From positions 1 through 19,055 of the forward strand of contig RDXA01000344.1 of NCBI GenBank assembly GCA_004292705.1: a stretch of DNA of 19,055 nucleotides. The letters are read 5' to 3'. This document shows positions 6,987 through 14,555 of this stretch, one piece after another (positions within the stretch are counted from its first letter, which is position 1; each line of letters starts with the position of its first letter). Origin of the DNA: Sphingomonadales bacterium (GTDB lineage Bacteria > Pseudomonadota > Alphaproteobacteria > Sphingomonadales > Sphingomonadaceae). The position numbers and the translations under genes are program-made. Under the pieces are notes generated by a model. The model made no database searches. It was not told the origin of the DNA and worked only from the letters and a program-made list of their open reading frames with translations.

Positions 6987-9335
6987 ATGCTTCGCACCCC
7001 GTTCTCCCGCGTGTCGCTGATCGCGCTCGCCACCACACTCGCCGCCGTCCCGCAGATTGCCTTCGCGCAGGACGCGGAAACCGCCACCGACGACGACAGC
7101 ACTTCGGGCAACCAGATCATCGTCACGTCGCAGAAGATCGAGCAGCGCGCGCTTGACGTGCCGATCACCATCACCGCCACCAGCGGCGAACGCATCCGCG
7201 CGCTTGGCGTGACCGATCTTGACGAGCTGTCCTACTACACCCCCGGCCTGCTGATCCAGGAACAGAGCGCCAACAACCCCGGCGTCGTGATCCGCGGGAT
7301 CACCTCGGATAGCGGCTCGGCGCAGGAAGGCCCGCGCGTCACGCTTTATTACAACGGCATCGACATCTCGCGTTCGCGCGGGTCGTATCAGGCGATCTAC
7401 GATCTGGAACGCGTCGAAGTGATCAAGGGCCCGCAGGCGACCCTGTTCGGCACCGCCAGCGCCGTGGGTGCGATCAGCCTCATCTCGGCCAAGCCCCGCG
7501 CGGGCTTCGAGGGCGAGATTCGCGGCGGCTATGGCAATTTTAACCAGACCCTGGTGGGCGGCTTCATCAACTTCGGTTCGGACGTCCTTGCTGCGCGCAT
7601 CGCGGGTGAGTGGCGCACGCGTGATGGCTATGTCGAAAACCTGAGCCGCAACCAGAGCAAGGAGCTCTACGCGCAGGACCAGCTCGGCCTGCGCGCCTCG
7701 GTCCGCTGGACCCCGACCGACGACCTGACCGTCGATCTGGTCGGCACCTATGACCAGCAGCGCAACGGCGGCACGCCCTTCATCTCGGCCCGCTTCCCGG
7801 CCTTTGCCGGCGCGCCGGGCGGCCCGGCCAATGCCTTCGTCCCCGCAAATCTCGGCGGTAACCCCGCCGGTGCAGCGGCGCTGGGCAATGATCAGCTCGG
7901 CCTCAACCGCGAAGTCTATGATCTCAACCTGACGCTGAACTACCAATTCGAGGACGACTGGTCCTTCACCACCGTCAACGGCTACCGCGAATTCGACAGC
8001 CGCGAGGTGTTCGATGCAGACGGCACCGCTGCACCCTTCCTCGAATTCGCCGAAATCGCCGATGGCTGGCAGGTCAGCCACGAAGGCCGCTTCACCTATT
8101 CGGGCCAGAAACTGCGCGCCAGCTTCGGCTGGAACGCCTTTATCGAGGACGGTCGCCAGAACGTGCCCTTCGCCACCGAAGAAGGCCTGTTCCTGCAATG
8201 CCTCGGCACCCTGTTCGGTGTCCCGGCTGCGGGCCGCCCCTTCGGCACAACCCCTTGCGTCGCGGCTGATGGCACCGTTCCGGCCTTGGGCCTGACCAAC
8301 TTCCAGTACAGCTCGGTGTTCGAGAATCAGGGCCGCAACGAGGCCTATTCGGTCTTCGCCGACGCCACCTGGATCCCGTTCGATGCGCTTGAGTTGACCG
8401 CCGGTGTCCGCTTCCTCGACGAATATCGCCGATCGAGCTTCTTCGCCCGCGTGCCCAACAGCGTGCTCAGCCGCGCCCCGTTGATCCCGGGCCAGATCGA
8501 CACCCGCGGCCAGACCTTCGTGGCTGACGAGCGCTTCGGCGCGGTGCTGCCGCGCTTCAATGCGCTGTATCGCATCAATGATGACGTCAACATCTTCGCC
8601 ACCGTCTCCAAGGGCCGCCGTTCGCCGGTGGTGCAGGTGAACGCCCGGCGGCAGGGGGCCGACGTACTCGCCAACCGCACGGACGTGCTGGAAGAGATCG
8701 TGTGGAACTACGAAGGCGGGATCAAGCTGGCCACCGGTGGGGTGTCGGCCTCGCTCGGCGTTTATTACCAAGTCTATGACAACTTCCAGGTCTCGGTCCC
8801 GCTGCTCGATGCCAATGGCAACCCGACCGGCGCCTTCCAGACCCGCAGCGCAGGCGGTGCCAGCAACCTCGGGGTCGAAGGCGAACTGGCAGTGGACGTG
8901 ACCGACTGGCTCAATGTCTTCGGCAATTTCGGCTTCATCGATGGCGGGATCGACAATGATCCGGCCAACGGCACCTTCGCCGGATCGCGCTTCCGTTTGC
9001 AGCCGGAATGGCAGGCCTCGGGCGGGTTCTCGGTGGATTACGAGTTCGGCAATGGCGCAAGGTTCTTCGCCACGCCCAGCATCACCCACCGCAGCACGAT
9101 CTTCTTCCAGGTCCCCAACACCGCGCTGATAAGCCAGGGCCCAGTGACGCTGGTCAACGCCCGCGCCGGAGTGAGCTTCGCCGATGAACGCTACGAAATC
9201 GCAGGCTTCATCCGCAACGCCTTCAACGAGGACTTCCTGCTCGATGCAGGCAACACCGGCGGGGCCTTCACCATCCCGACCTTCATTCCGGGCGAACCGC
9301 AGTTCTACGGCGTGGAAGTCACCGCGAAGTTCTAA
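6987..9335 (+). CDS. TonB-dependent outer membrane receptor (782 aa)
   Basis: This is a second TonB-powered outer membrane transporter, distinct from the one at 237. The signal peptide spans 1-27 with cleavage after AFA. The TonB box is QIIVTS (43-48). The plug domain (about 50-165) contains VVIRGITSD, YYNGIDISRSRGS and VEVIKGPQATLFG. The barrel ends in YGVEVTAKF with the expected terminal Phe. The only two cysteines, C405 and C424, lie in one predicted surface loop and probably form a disulfide. The ligand is not evident: there is no neighbouring periplasmic binding protein on the same strand, no FecIR-type regulator and no catabolic enzyme. It starts 216 bp after ftsK behind a structured leader. 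Its stop is only 7 bp from the convergent stop of the GDYXXLXY gene, and I see no terminator between them. Confidence 0.94.
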   Translation: MLRTPFSRVSLIALATTLAAVPQIAFAQDAETATDDDSTSGNQIIVTSQKIEQRALDVPITITATSGERIRALGVTDLDELSYYTPGLLIQEQSANNPGVVIRGITSDSGSAQEGPRVTLYYNGIDISRSRGSYQAIYDLERVEVIKGPQATLFGTASAVGAISLISAKPRAGFEGEIRGGYGNFNQTLVGGFINFGSDVLAARIAGEWRTRDGYVENLSRNQSKELYAQDQLGLRASVRWTPTDDLTVDLVGTYDQQRNGGTPFISARFPAFAGAPGGPANAFVPANLGGNPAGAAALGNDQLGLNREVYDLNLTLNYQFEDDWSFTTVNGYREFDSREVFDADGTAAPFLEFAEIADGWQVSHEGRFTYSGQKLRASFGWNAFIEDGRQNVPFATEEGLFLQCLGTLFGVPAAGRPFGTTPCVAADGTVPALGLTNFQYSSVFENQGRNEAYSVFADATWIPFDALELTAGVRFLDEYRRSSFFARVPNSVLSRAPLIPGQIDTRGQTFVADERFGAVLPRFNALYRINDDVNIFATVSKGRRSPVVQVNARRQGADVLANRTDVLEEIVWNYEGGIKLATGGVSASLGVYYQVYDNFQVSVPLLDANGNPTGAFQTRSAGGASNLGVEGELAVDVTDWLNVFGNFGFIDGGIDNDPANGTFAGSRFRLQPEWQASGGFSVDYEFGNGARFFATPSITHRSTIFFQVPNTALISQGPVTLVNARAGVSFADERYEIAGFIRNAFNEDFLLDAGNTGGAFTIPTFIPGEPQFYGVEVTAKF

Positions 9336-9342
9336 CGCGGAC

Positions 9343-9900
9343 CTATCGGGTCATGATCGGCGGCGGCGGGCGCAAGTCCTCCGCCGCCGCGTTCTGCGCA
9401 TCGCGTTCGGCGATTTCGGCAGGCGTGAGCGAGCGGAAGCGGATGGCGACAGGCGTGAAGCTGCCGTCCTCGCGCTGGCGAATGGTCACGATCCCGCGCT
9501 GGTCGCGGTTGCGCAGCTGGTCTTCCAGGAGTGCCGCGCGCTCCTGCCCGACATAAAGCCGCCCGCGGGTGAGGCCGTCCCAGCCATAGACCCCGCTCTT
9601 GTCGGCCCGCACCGGATGGGCGCAAGCGGCCTCGACCGCGACCTGTGTGACCCGTGCAATCGCCGGAGCCGCCCCTTCGAGGCACAGCGCCTCGGGAGGA
9701 ACGCCGCTGAATTCCTCGATCCCCGGCCAGTCATAGCTGAACTCGACATAGTGCCCGCGCAAGTAGTCGCGCGGGTCGTAGCCCTGGATCGGCACCTCCC
9801 ATTCGGTGCCCCGCTCGTAGGTGCGTTCGCTCAGGGCCCAGAGTCCGCCAAGGCCGAGAAGCGGCACGACGAGCGCGGCAAGGCGGGGGAGACGGCTCAC
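9343..9900 (-). CDS. GDYXXLXY family membrane-anchored protein (185 aa)
   Basis: This matches the GDYXXLXY family (Pfam PF14345 from memory), which has no assigned biochemical role and is often encoded beside DUF2157 proteins. An N-terminal hydrophobic segment (about 7-23) would anchor it, with the rest outside the cytoplasm. The family segment reads DPRDYLRGHYVEFSY (42-56), so the signature GDY is GHY here. A later RGRLYVGQERAALLEDQL stretch also fits the family. Two cysteines (C73, C92) could pair. I chose the GTG at 9900 because it overlaps the TGA of the upstream DUF2157 gene as GTGA, a classic translational coupling; an upstream ATG at 9957 would add 19 residues that overlap DUF2157 and spoil the N-terminal anchor. 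The Pro-rich C-terminus PPPPIMTR is unremarkable. Confidence 0.8.
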   Translation of the reverse strand: MSRLPRLAALVVPLLGLGGLWALSERTYERGTEWEVPIQGYDPRDYLRGHYVEFSYDWPGIEEFSGVPPEALCLEGAAPAIARVTQVAVEAACAHPVRADKSGVYGWDGLTRGRLYVGQERAALLEDQLRNRDQRGIVTIRQREDGSFTPVAIRFRSLTPAEIAERDAQNAAAEDLRPPPPIMTR

Positions 9901-11051
9901 GCGGCAGTCTCCTCGCCGGAAGGCGCGAAGCGTTTCGACACCCGCACCGCCACCCATGCCACCCCGAGGATCATCAGGCCCGAAAGGATCAGCCCGAAGC
10001 CGCTGGTCAGCAAATCCCCCGCCAGTTCAAAGCTGAGGATGATGAGCCTCAGCGCAATCACGCCGACGGCCAGCTGGAACACGCCCCGCCACTGGGCCAT
10101 CAGCGCCGCCGCCGCGATGCCGGCCCACAGCGCCATCGACAGCAGCGCGGCAGGCACCGTGAGATCGTCAGCCACCCACACGATCATGAGCACCAGCCCG
10201 GCTCCGGCAATGATCGCTCCGGCCATCCGCCCGGAGACACCGGGCCGCGCCGCGACCAGCGCAAGCCCGGTCAGCATAGCGACCCCGCCGCTCGCAAGGG
10301 CCGCGGCTCCGCCTGCCAGAACGCTCTCCGCATCAAACCCGCCCGCGCTGGCGACAGCGCAGGCGAATGACGCGAGCACCACCGCATAGGCGAGCGCGAG
10401 CTGTTCGAGCCGCCGCCAGAAATCGGAGCGCTGGCTGCGGGCGCGCAGCCATCCGGCGGGCAGCGCTAACGCGGTCGGCAGGGTGACAGCCATACCGAGC
10501 CATAGCTGCCACCACACACCCGGATCGCGCGCTGCGCCATAGCCGGTCATTGCGGTGGCATAGTCCCACGCGCACCACACCGCCCCGCCCATCAGGGCTG
10601 CGGCACTCGGCCAGCTGCGGCCCAGCAACAGCAGCAGCGGGGCGAACAGCGCCAGCCACAGCCCGAGCGGCTGCCATAGCGGCGACGCCGTCTGATAGAC
10701 CTGCCCGAGATGTCCAAAGAAGGTCAGGCCGAGTGCGGCGGTGACAAAGACCAGCGCCTCGATGGCCCAGGGTGATGCCTCGGCCAACCGCGCCTCGCGC
10801 CACAGCAGCACCGCGAGCAGTGCCGCGATCAGCACAAGGTGCACCGCAAGGCGCAGCTGGCCCGGAATGTCCTCCCAGTTGGCGGCGATCACCGAGACCA
10901 GCCCGAGCCCGATCGCCAGCGCACCGATCCCCCACACCGCCCACAGCAGCAGTGGGCGGGCGTGATCAGCCTCCCACGCAAGCAGTCGGTCGCGCGTTGC
11001 AGCGTCGATCAGGCCGGCGTCGTGCCATTGGGCAATCTTGCGCGCGCTCAT
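9897..11051 (-). CDS. DUF2157 polytopic inner membrane protein (384 aa)
   Basis: A short cytoplasmic N-terminal helix pair (1-33, with IAQWHDAGLIDAATRDRLL) is followed by roughly 12 membrane segments between residues 34 and 375. This is the architecture of DUF2157 (PF09925 from memory). The GLGLVSVIAANWEDIP segment at the end of the first membrane helix is the family's clearest signature. Function is not established. The gene lies 41 bp after the pstS-like stop on the same strand and overlaps the GDYXXLXY gene by four bases. The three probably form one transcript, with the last two products made in stoichiometric amounts. DUF4401, another domain often found with this pair, is not visible here. 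A 7-bp GC hairpin 2 nt before the ATG may limit initiation. Confidence 0.85.
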   Translation of the reverse strand: MSARKIAQWHDAGLIDAATRDRLLAWEADHARPLLLWAVWGIGALAIGLGLVSVIAANWEDIPGQLRLAVHLVLIAALLAVLLWREARLAEASPWAIEALVFVTAALGLTFFGHLGQVYQTASPLWQPLGLWLALFAPLLLLLGRSWPSAAALMGGAVWCAWDYATAMTGYGAARDPGVWWQLWLGMAVTLPTALALPAGWLRARSQRSDFWRRLEQLALAYAVVLASFACAVASAGGFDAESVLAGGAAALASGGVAMLTGLALVAARPGVSGRMAGAIIAGAGLVLMIVWVADDLTVPAALLSMALWAGIAAAALMAQWRGVFQLAVGVIALRLIILSFELAGDLLTSGFGLILSGLMILGVAWVAVRVSKRFAPSGEETAA

Positions 11052-11053
11052 GC

Positions 11054-11073
11054 CGCCAGCCTAAGCGCTGGCG
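11054..11073 (-). promoter_or_regulatory. GC-rich hairpin covering the DUF2157 ribosome binding region
   Basis: On the minus-strand transcript CGCCAGC pairs with GCTGGCG across a 6-nt loop (GCTTAG). The stem ends 2 nt before the ATG at 11051 and includes the only purine run that could serve as SD. It is not followed by U residues, so initiation control is likelier than termination. Confidence 0.35.
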
Positions 11074-11092
11074 CACCGCACCGCAATCAGGG

Positions 11093-12151
11093 TTATTCGG
11101 CTTCGAGCTCGGCCCTGGTCAGCAGCGTCATGCCCTGCACCTTGGCGGCATTGGCCGCCATCACGTCGGCGGGCATCGCAACCATGCCGATCCGCGCCAG
11201 CGGGCCATCCTTGCCCCAGCTCTTGACCCATTCCTTCATGTAGTCCTCAAGCCCCGGGATCGCCCGCATGTGCGATTTCTTGACGTAGACAAAGAGCGGT
11301 CGGGCGCCCGGATAGGCAAAGCTGGCAATGTTCTCGTAAGTCGGCGGAACATCGTTCATCAGCAGGCCCTGCACCCGGTCGGCGTTCTCTTCCATGTAGG
11401 AATAGCCGAACACCCCCACGGCGCGCGGATTGCCGACGATCTTCTGGACGATCAGATTGTCCTGTTCGCCCTGATCGACATAGCCACCATCGTCGCGCAT
11501 TTCGGTGCAGATCTGGTTATACTCATCCTCGTCCCGCGACTTGAGCGCAGCCATCGCCGGATTGCTCGCGCAGCCGACCACCAGCACCAGTTCCTTGAGC
11601 GCGTCGCGCGTGCCCGAGGTCGAGGGCGGGCCGTAGACAAGGATCGGATCGGCGGGCAGCGCCGGATCGACATCCGCCCAGGTCTTCGCGGTCTGCGCCT
11701 TGCCATAGGGCCGCGCGGCAAGCGCCTCGTAGATCGTCCGGGGTGACAGGTTGAGCATGATTCCGCCCTTGGCCGAGGCAAAGGCGATCCCGTCCAGCCC
11801 GACCTGAAGCTCGATCACCTCGTCAACCTTGTTCGCGGCGCAGGCGTCGAATTCGGACGGCTTCATCCGGCGCGAGGCGTTGACCATGTCGGGCGTATTG
11901 GGGCCGAGTCCCGAACAGAACAGCTGGATGCCATTGCCGGTCCCGGTGGATTCGATCAGCGGCGAACGCATATCAGGGTGGGAGCGCGAAAAATTCTCGG
12001 CCACCAGCTTGGCGAAGGGATAGACCGTCGAGGAGCCGACGGCGTGAACCGATTGCGCCCCGGTGCCGCCAGCATCGCAACCGGCCAGTGTGGTTGCAAC
12101 AAGCGCCAATGCGGCAGCAGTCTTGAGAAGGGCAGAGATGCGGTATGCCAT
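11093..12151 (-). CDS. pstS: PstS-like phosphate ABC transporter substrate-binding lipoprotein (352 aa)
   Basis: This is probably the periplasmic phosphate receptor of a Pst high-affinity importer. Residues 1-24 are a lipoprotein signal with lipobox LAGC and lipidation at C25. The mature N-terminus has VGSSTVYPFAKLVAENF. Phosphate-binding segments typical of PstS follow: STGTGNGIQLF, then PDMVNASRRM, then PPSTSGTRDAL. Length is normal. No pstC, pstA, pstB or phoU gene accompanies it; the following genes encode DUF2157 and GDYXXLXY proteins. I chose the ATG at 12151 with GGGA six bases upstream over a TTG two codons earlier. A possible Pho-box-like site lies about 60 bp upstream. A role with a distant pstCAB, or as a phosphate sensor for the adjacent membrane proteins, are both open. 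Confidence 0.88.
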   Translation of the reverse strand: MAYRISALLKTAAALALVATTLAGCDAGGTGAQSVHAVGSSTVYPFAKLVAENFSRSHPDMRSPLIESTGTGNGIQLFCSGLGPNTPDMVNASRRMKPSEFDACAANKVDEVIELQVGLDGIAFASAKGGIMLNLSPRTIYEALAARPYGKAQTAKTWADVDPALPADPILVYGPPSTSGTRDALKELVLVVGCASNPAMAALKSRDEDEYNQICTEMRDDGGYVDQGEQDNLIVQKIVGNPRAVGVFGYSYMEENADRVQGLLMNDVPPTYENIASFAYPGARPLFVYVKKSHMRAIPGLEDYMKEWVKSWGKDGPLARIGMVAMPADVMAANAAKVQGMTLLTRAELEAE

Positions 12152-12198
12152 GAACAATCCCGATGGGCGCCGAAGGGTGAGGCCTTCCTTATGCCTCG

Positions 12199-12211
12199 CT
12201 AAGGCGCTTAG
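12199..12211. promoter_or_regulatory. Palindrome in the pstS upstream region
   Basis: CTAAG-GCG-CTTAG has perfect 5-bp arms. It abuts the candidate Pho box and lies between it and the pstS start, where a repressor or the -10 region might be. Confidence 0.25.
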
Positions 12212-12229
12212 ATGACAAGGCCGTTACTC
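12212..12229 (-). promoter_or_regulatory. Candidate Pho-box-like site for pstS
   Basis: Read on the minus strand, GAGTAAC-GGCC-TTGTCAT has two heptamers 11 bp apart, as in PhoB boxes of the CTGTCAT-N4-CTGTCAT type. The second half matches 6 of 7 positions, the first only 4 of 7 (scored against CTGTCAC). The site is 61 bp before the pstS start, and a CATAAG that could be a -10 lies 17 bp beyond it. This is a weak match found by eye. Confidence 0.3.
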
Positions 12230-12317
12230 CGGTTGGCCCGCCTGCGGCAAGAGTCTGGCGCACCACCGGCGCGGGAGGGGCTTTCCCGCCCATTCATCTG
12301 AAATTGCATGATGTTAG

Positions 12318-12330
12318 CTCCAAATTGGAG
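12318..12330. promoter_or_regulatory. Perfect palindrome CTCCAAATTGGAG before the diguanylate cyclase
   Basis: CTCCAA and TTGGAG flank a single A. It lies 50 bp upstream of the cyclase ATG and 167 bp upstream of pstS, in AT-richer DNA than the surrounding genes. The form suits a dimeric repressor or activator site. The regulator is unknown. Confidence 0.4.
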
Positions 12331-12379
12331 TGAGTTGGCTTAACAGCATCGTAAGAGCTTGCATGCTACTCAAACAGGC

Positions 12380-14122
12380 ATGGCATTCCTGCGCCTCCTT
12401 TTCCGGCTCGGCATGGTCGCCGTGATGCTGGCGTTGCTTGCTGCCAGACCGGCAGCGGCAAACGACCACACGGTGCCCAGCATTGCTCCGGCCTGCCATG
12501 CGGCGGCCGGGCTCGGCACGGGCGCAAGCGCCGTGCCGCCGCGTGCGCGCTGGATCTGCGACAACAGCAGGTGGCGCTCGGACGTACCGGCGGTGTGGCT
12601 GCGCTTCGAAGCGTCCAGCTGGCAGGGACAGGACCTGCCGCGCTATTTCTTCACCCGCATCGCGCGCTTCACATCAATCACCTTCCACGCTGTCGATGCC
12701 GACGGCACCACCCGCACACGGCAGCTGACCGAAACCGACGGTGTGCCCTTCGCAGGCGGCCCGGTGTTCCAGCTGCCTCTGCCCGAGGTTACCCGTGACA
12801 CCACCATGATCCTCGCGCGGATTGAAGCACCCCATTCGGTGCCGCTGCTGACCGAGGCGCGCGTCACCCATGATCCGGGCGAGGCCGAATGGACGCAGAT
12901 CGACATGATGCTGCTCGCATTCGTGATGGGCATGCTGGTGCTGCCGCTTTTGTTCGACATCAGCTTCTTCGTGGTGCTGCGCGAACGCTTCGTGGTGCTG
13001 CACGCGGCGATGGTCAGTGCGATGATGATCTATGTGCTGACCGCAGGCGGGCTGGCTTCGGCCTTCATCACACTGCCTTTGGCCCTGATGGCGGTGCTGG
13101 CCCCGCTGTCCTATGCGATCGGGGCCGGGCTTTCGGCGTTGTTCCTGTCCGCCTTTCTCGAACGCGGCGCGCAATCGCGGCTGATGCGGCGGATTGCGGT
13201 GGGGACCGGCTGGTTCACCATGATCGTGCCCGGGTTCTTCGCCTTCCAGTTCGCCTGGACCCAGCCGATTGACGACCGCGCCTATTTCATCACCTTCCTT
13301 CCCTTCATCTTCGTGATCAGCGCCGCCGTGCTGGAAGCGGTGCTGCGCGGCAGCCGTTCGGCGCGCTTCATCGCGGTCGCATGGACGCCGATCATCATCG
13401 CATCGGTCGAGCGGCTGCTGCGCGGGCTGGGCTGGCACGTCGGCCCCTCAAGCCTCGACCAGATGCTTTATGTTGCGGTCGGGATGGAGGTGGTGGTGAT
13501 CAGCCTTGCAATCGCCGACCGCTTCCTGGCGATCCGGGAAGAGCGCGATGCGGCGCTGACCGAGGCGAAGATGCTCGAACAGATCTCGACGCGGGATTCG
13601 CTGACCGGTCTGATGAACCGCCGGGCGATCGAGGCGCGCTTCGACGAGCTGCTGACACAGGGTTTCGATACCTTCGCACTGGTCGATCTCGACCGCTTCA
13701 AGGCGATCAACGATCTCCACGGCCACCAGGTCGGCGATGCCGCGCTGGTCGCCTGTGCCAGTGCGATCCGTTCAAGCGGGGATCGCGATGCGGTCGCCGT
13801 CCGGCTGGGGGGCGAGGAATTCGTGGTGCTGCTGCGCGGGGAGAACACGGTCGAGCGGGCCGAGGCGCTGCGGCAGGCAATCCCGATGCGCATTGCCAAG
13901 GAAGTGCCGGGGCTCGATCTGCCCGTCACCGCCAGTATGGGCGTGGTGGTGCTGGCCGATGCCACACGCCACAAGATGGTTTTCGCCGAGTTCTATGCCC
14001 GTGCCGATGCGCTGATGTATGAAGCCAAGGCCAGCGGCCGCAACCGCCTCACCTATGAACGCCTGACCGTGTTCAACGCCGCCCCCGAAGGCCGACGGGA
14101 TGGCGAGGAACGGGCGGCGTAG
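12380..14122 (+). CDS. 7TM-sensor diguanylate cyclase, GGDEF domain (580 aa)
   Basis: The protein would make cyclic di-GMP from two GTP in response to a periplasmic or membrane signal. It has a signal peptide (1-27), then a periplasmic beta domain of the 7TMR-DISM extracellular type (about 30-170, with a cysteine pair at 39 and 60). About seven membrane helices follow (about 178-385), then a short coiled linker (387-403) and the GGDEF domain (about 400-560). Active-site features are intact: DSLTGLMNRR (406-415), VDLDRF (435-440) and GGEEF (477-481). The RxxD inhibitory site five residues before GGEEF is not present; the segment there reads GDRDAVAVRL. No EAL domain follows. I chose the ATG at 12380 for the signal peptide; TTG at 12359 is an alternative. 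The gene is divergent from pstS and shares its 228-bp upstream region. Confidence 0.9.
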   Translation: MAFLRLLFRLGMVAVMLALLAARPAAANDHTVPSIAPACHAAAGLGTGASAVPPRARWICDNSRWRSDVPAVWLRFEASSWQGQDLPRYFFTRIARFTSITFHAVDADGTTRTRQLTETDGVPFAGGPVFQLPLPEVTRDTTMILARIEAPHSVPLLTEARVTHDPGEAEWTQIDMMLLAFVMGMLVLPLLFDISFFVVLRERFVVLHAAMVSAMMIYVLTAGGLASAFITLPLALMAVLAPLSYAIGAGLSALFLSAFLERGAQSRLMRRIAVGTGWFTMIVPGFFAFQFAWTQPIDDRAYFITFLPFIFVISAAVLEAVLRGSRSARFIAVAWTPIIIASVERLLRGLGWHVGPSSLDQMLYVAVGMEVVVISLAIADRFLAIREERDAALTEAKMLEQISTRDSLTGLMNRRAIEARFDELLTQGFDTFALVDLDRFKAINDLHGHQVGDAALVACASAIRSSGDRDAVAVRLGGEEFVVLLRGENTVERAEALRQAIPMRIAKEVPGLDLPVTASMGVVVLADATRHKMVFAEFYARADALMYEAKASGRNRLTYERLTVFNAAPEGRRDGEERAA

Positions 14123-14125
14123 TCC

Positions 14126-14150
14126 CCGGCTGATCCTGCTGGGAAGCCGG
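14126..14150. terminator. Weak stem-loop between convergent genes
   Basis: CCGGCT (14126-14131) and AGCCGG (14145-14150) form a 6-bp stem with a 13-nt loop in the 30-bp gap between the cyclase and thioesterase stops. There is no T-tract on either strand, so termination here is only possible. Confidence 0.25.
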
Positions 14151-14152
14151 AA

Positions 14153-14545
14153 TCACTGAAACGGCGCCAGCACCTCGGGTCGCACCCGCGCGAGTCGCCT
14201 GCTGGCCCGGTCAAGCATAGCCCAGGTGGTCGCCGCGCTGACGAGGCGTTTGCCCGCAGCGTCCACAAACTCCACCCGCCGATGCGACTTGGCCCCCAGC
14301 GCAGGGCCTTCGATCCAAGTTTCGGCCTGCACGGTCTCGCCAAGCCCGACATTGCCGCGATAATCGATCTCGTGCCGCACCACGACCCAGAAGAATGCCG
14401 CGCGGTCTTCGGGCCGTGCCGCTGCGTCCCAGTGCTGCGTGGCCATGTCCTGAATCCACTGCACCCACACGGTATTGTTGACGTGGCCGAGTTCGTCGAT
14501 GTGCTCGGGCGCGGCAATGTAGGTGCGGGTAAAGGTGTTGGGCAT
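14153..14545 (-). CDS. 4HBT hotdog-fold acyl-CoA thioesterase (130 aa)
   Basis: This is a small cytoplasmic thioesterase of the YbgC/FcbC-like 4-hydroxybenzoyl-CoA thioesterase family, which hydrolyses acyl-CoA or acyl-ACP thioesters. The diagnostic N-terminal motif is D17-ELGHVNN followed by VWVQWIQD. Asp17 sits at the catalytic position and GHVNN packs against the long hotdog helix. A later RHEIDYRGNVGLGETVQAET segment fits the beta-sheet region. Length is exactly typical. The natural acyl chain cannot be read from sequence, and no fatty-acid or aromatic catabolic genes are adjacent. It is divergent from the unknown gene at 14626, with which it shares a mirrored leader. It is convergent with the cyclase. 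Confidence 0.88.
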   Translation of the reverse strand: MPNTFTRTYIAAPEHIDELGHVNNTVWVQWIQDMATQHWDAAARPEDRAAFFWVVVRHEIDYRGNVGLGETVQAETWIEGPALGAKSHRRVEFVDAAGKRLVSAATTWAMLDRASRRLARVRPEVLAPFQ

Positions 14546-14555
14546 CGGCGCGGGG

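Noticed and set aside
6933..9089. 718-codon open frame antisense to the second TonB receptor
   Set aside because: The same GC-rich shadow effect; the plus-strand receptor has signal peptide, plug and terminal Phe.
12271..12289. GCGGGA/TCCCGC stem-loop in the pstS-cyclase intergenic region
   Set aside because: It lies between divergent genes, where no terminator is needed, has no T-tract and a plain G-rich loop; likely chance in GC-rich DNA.
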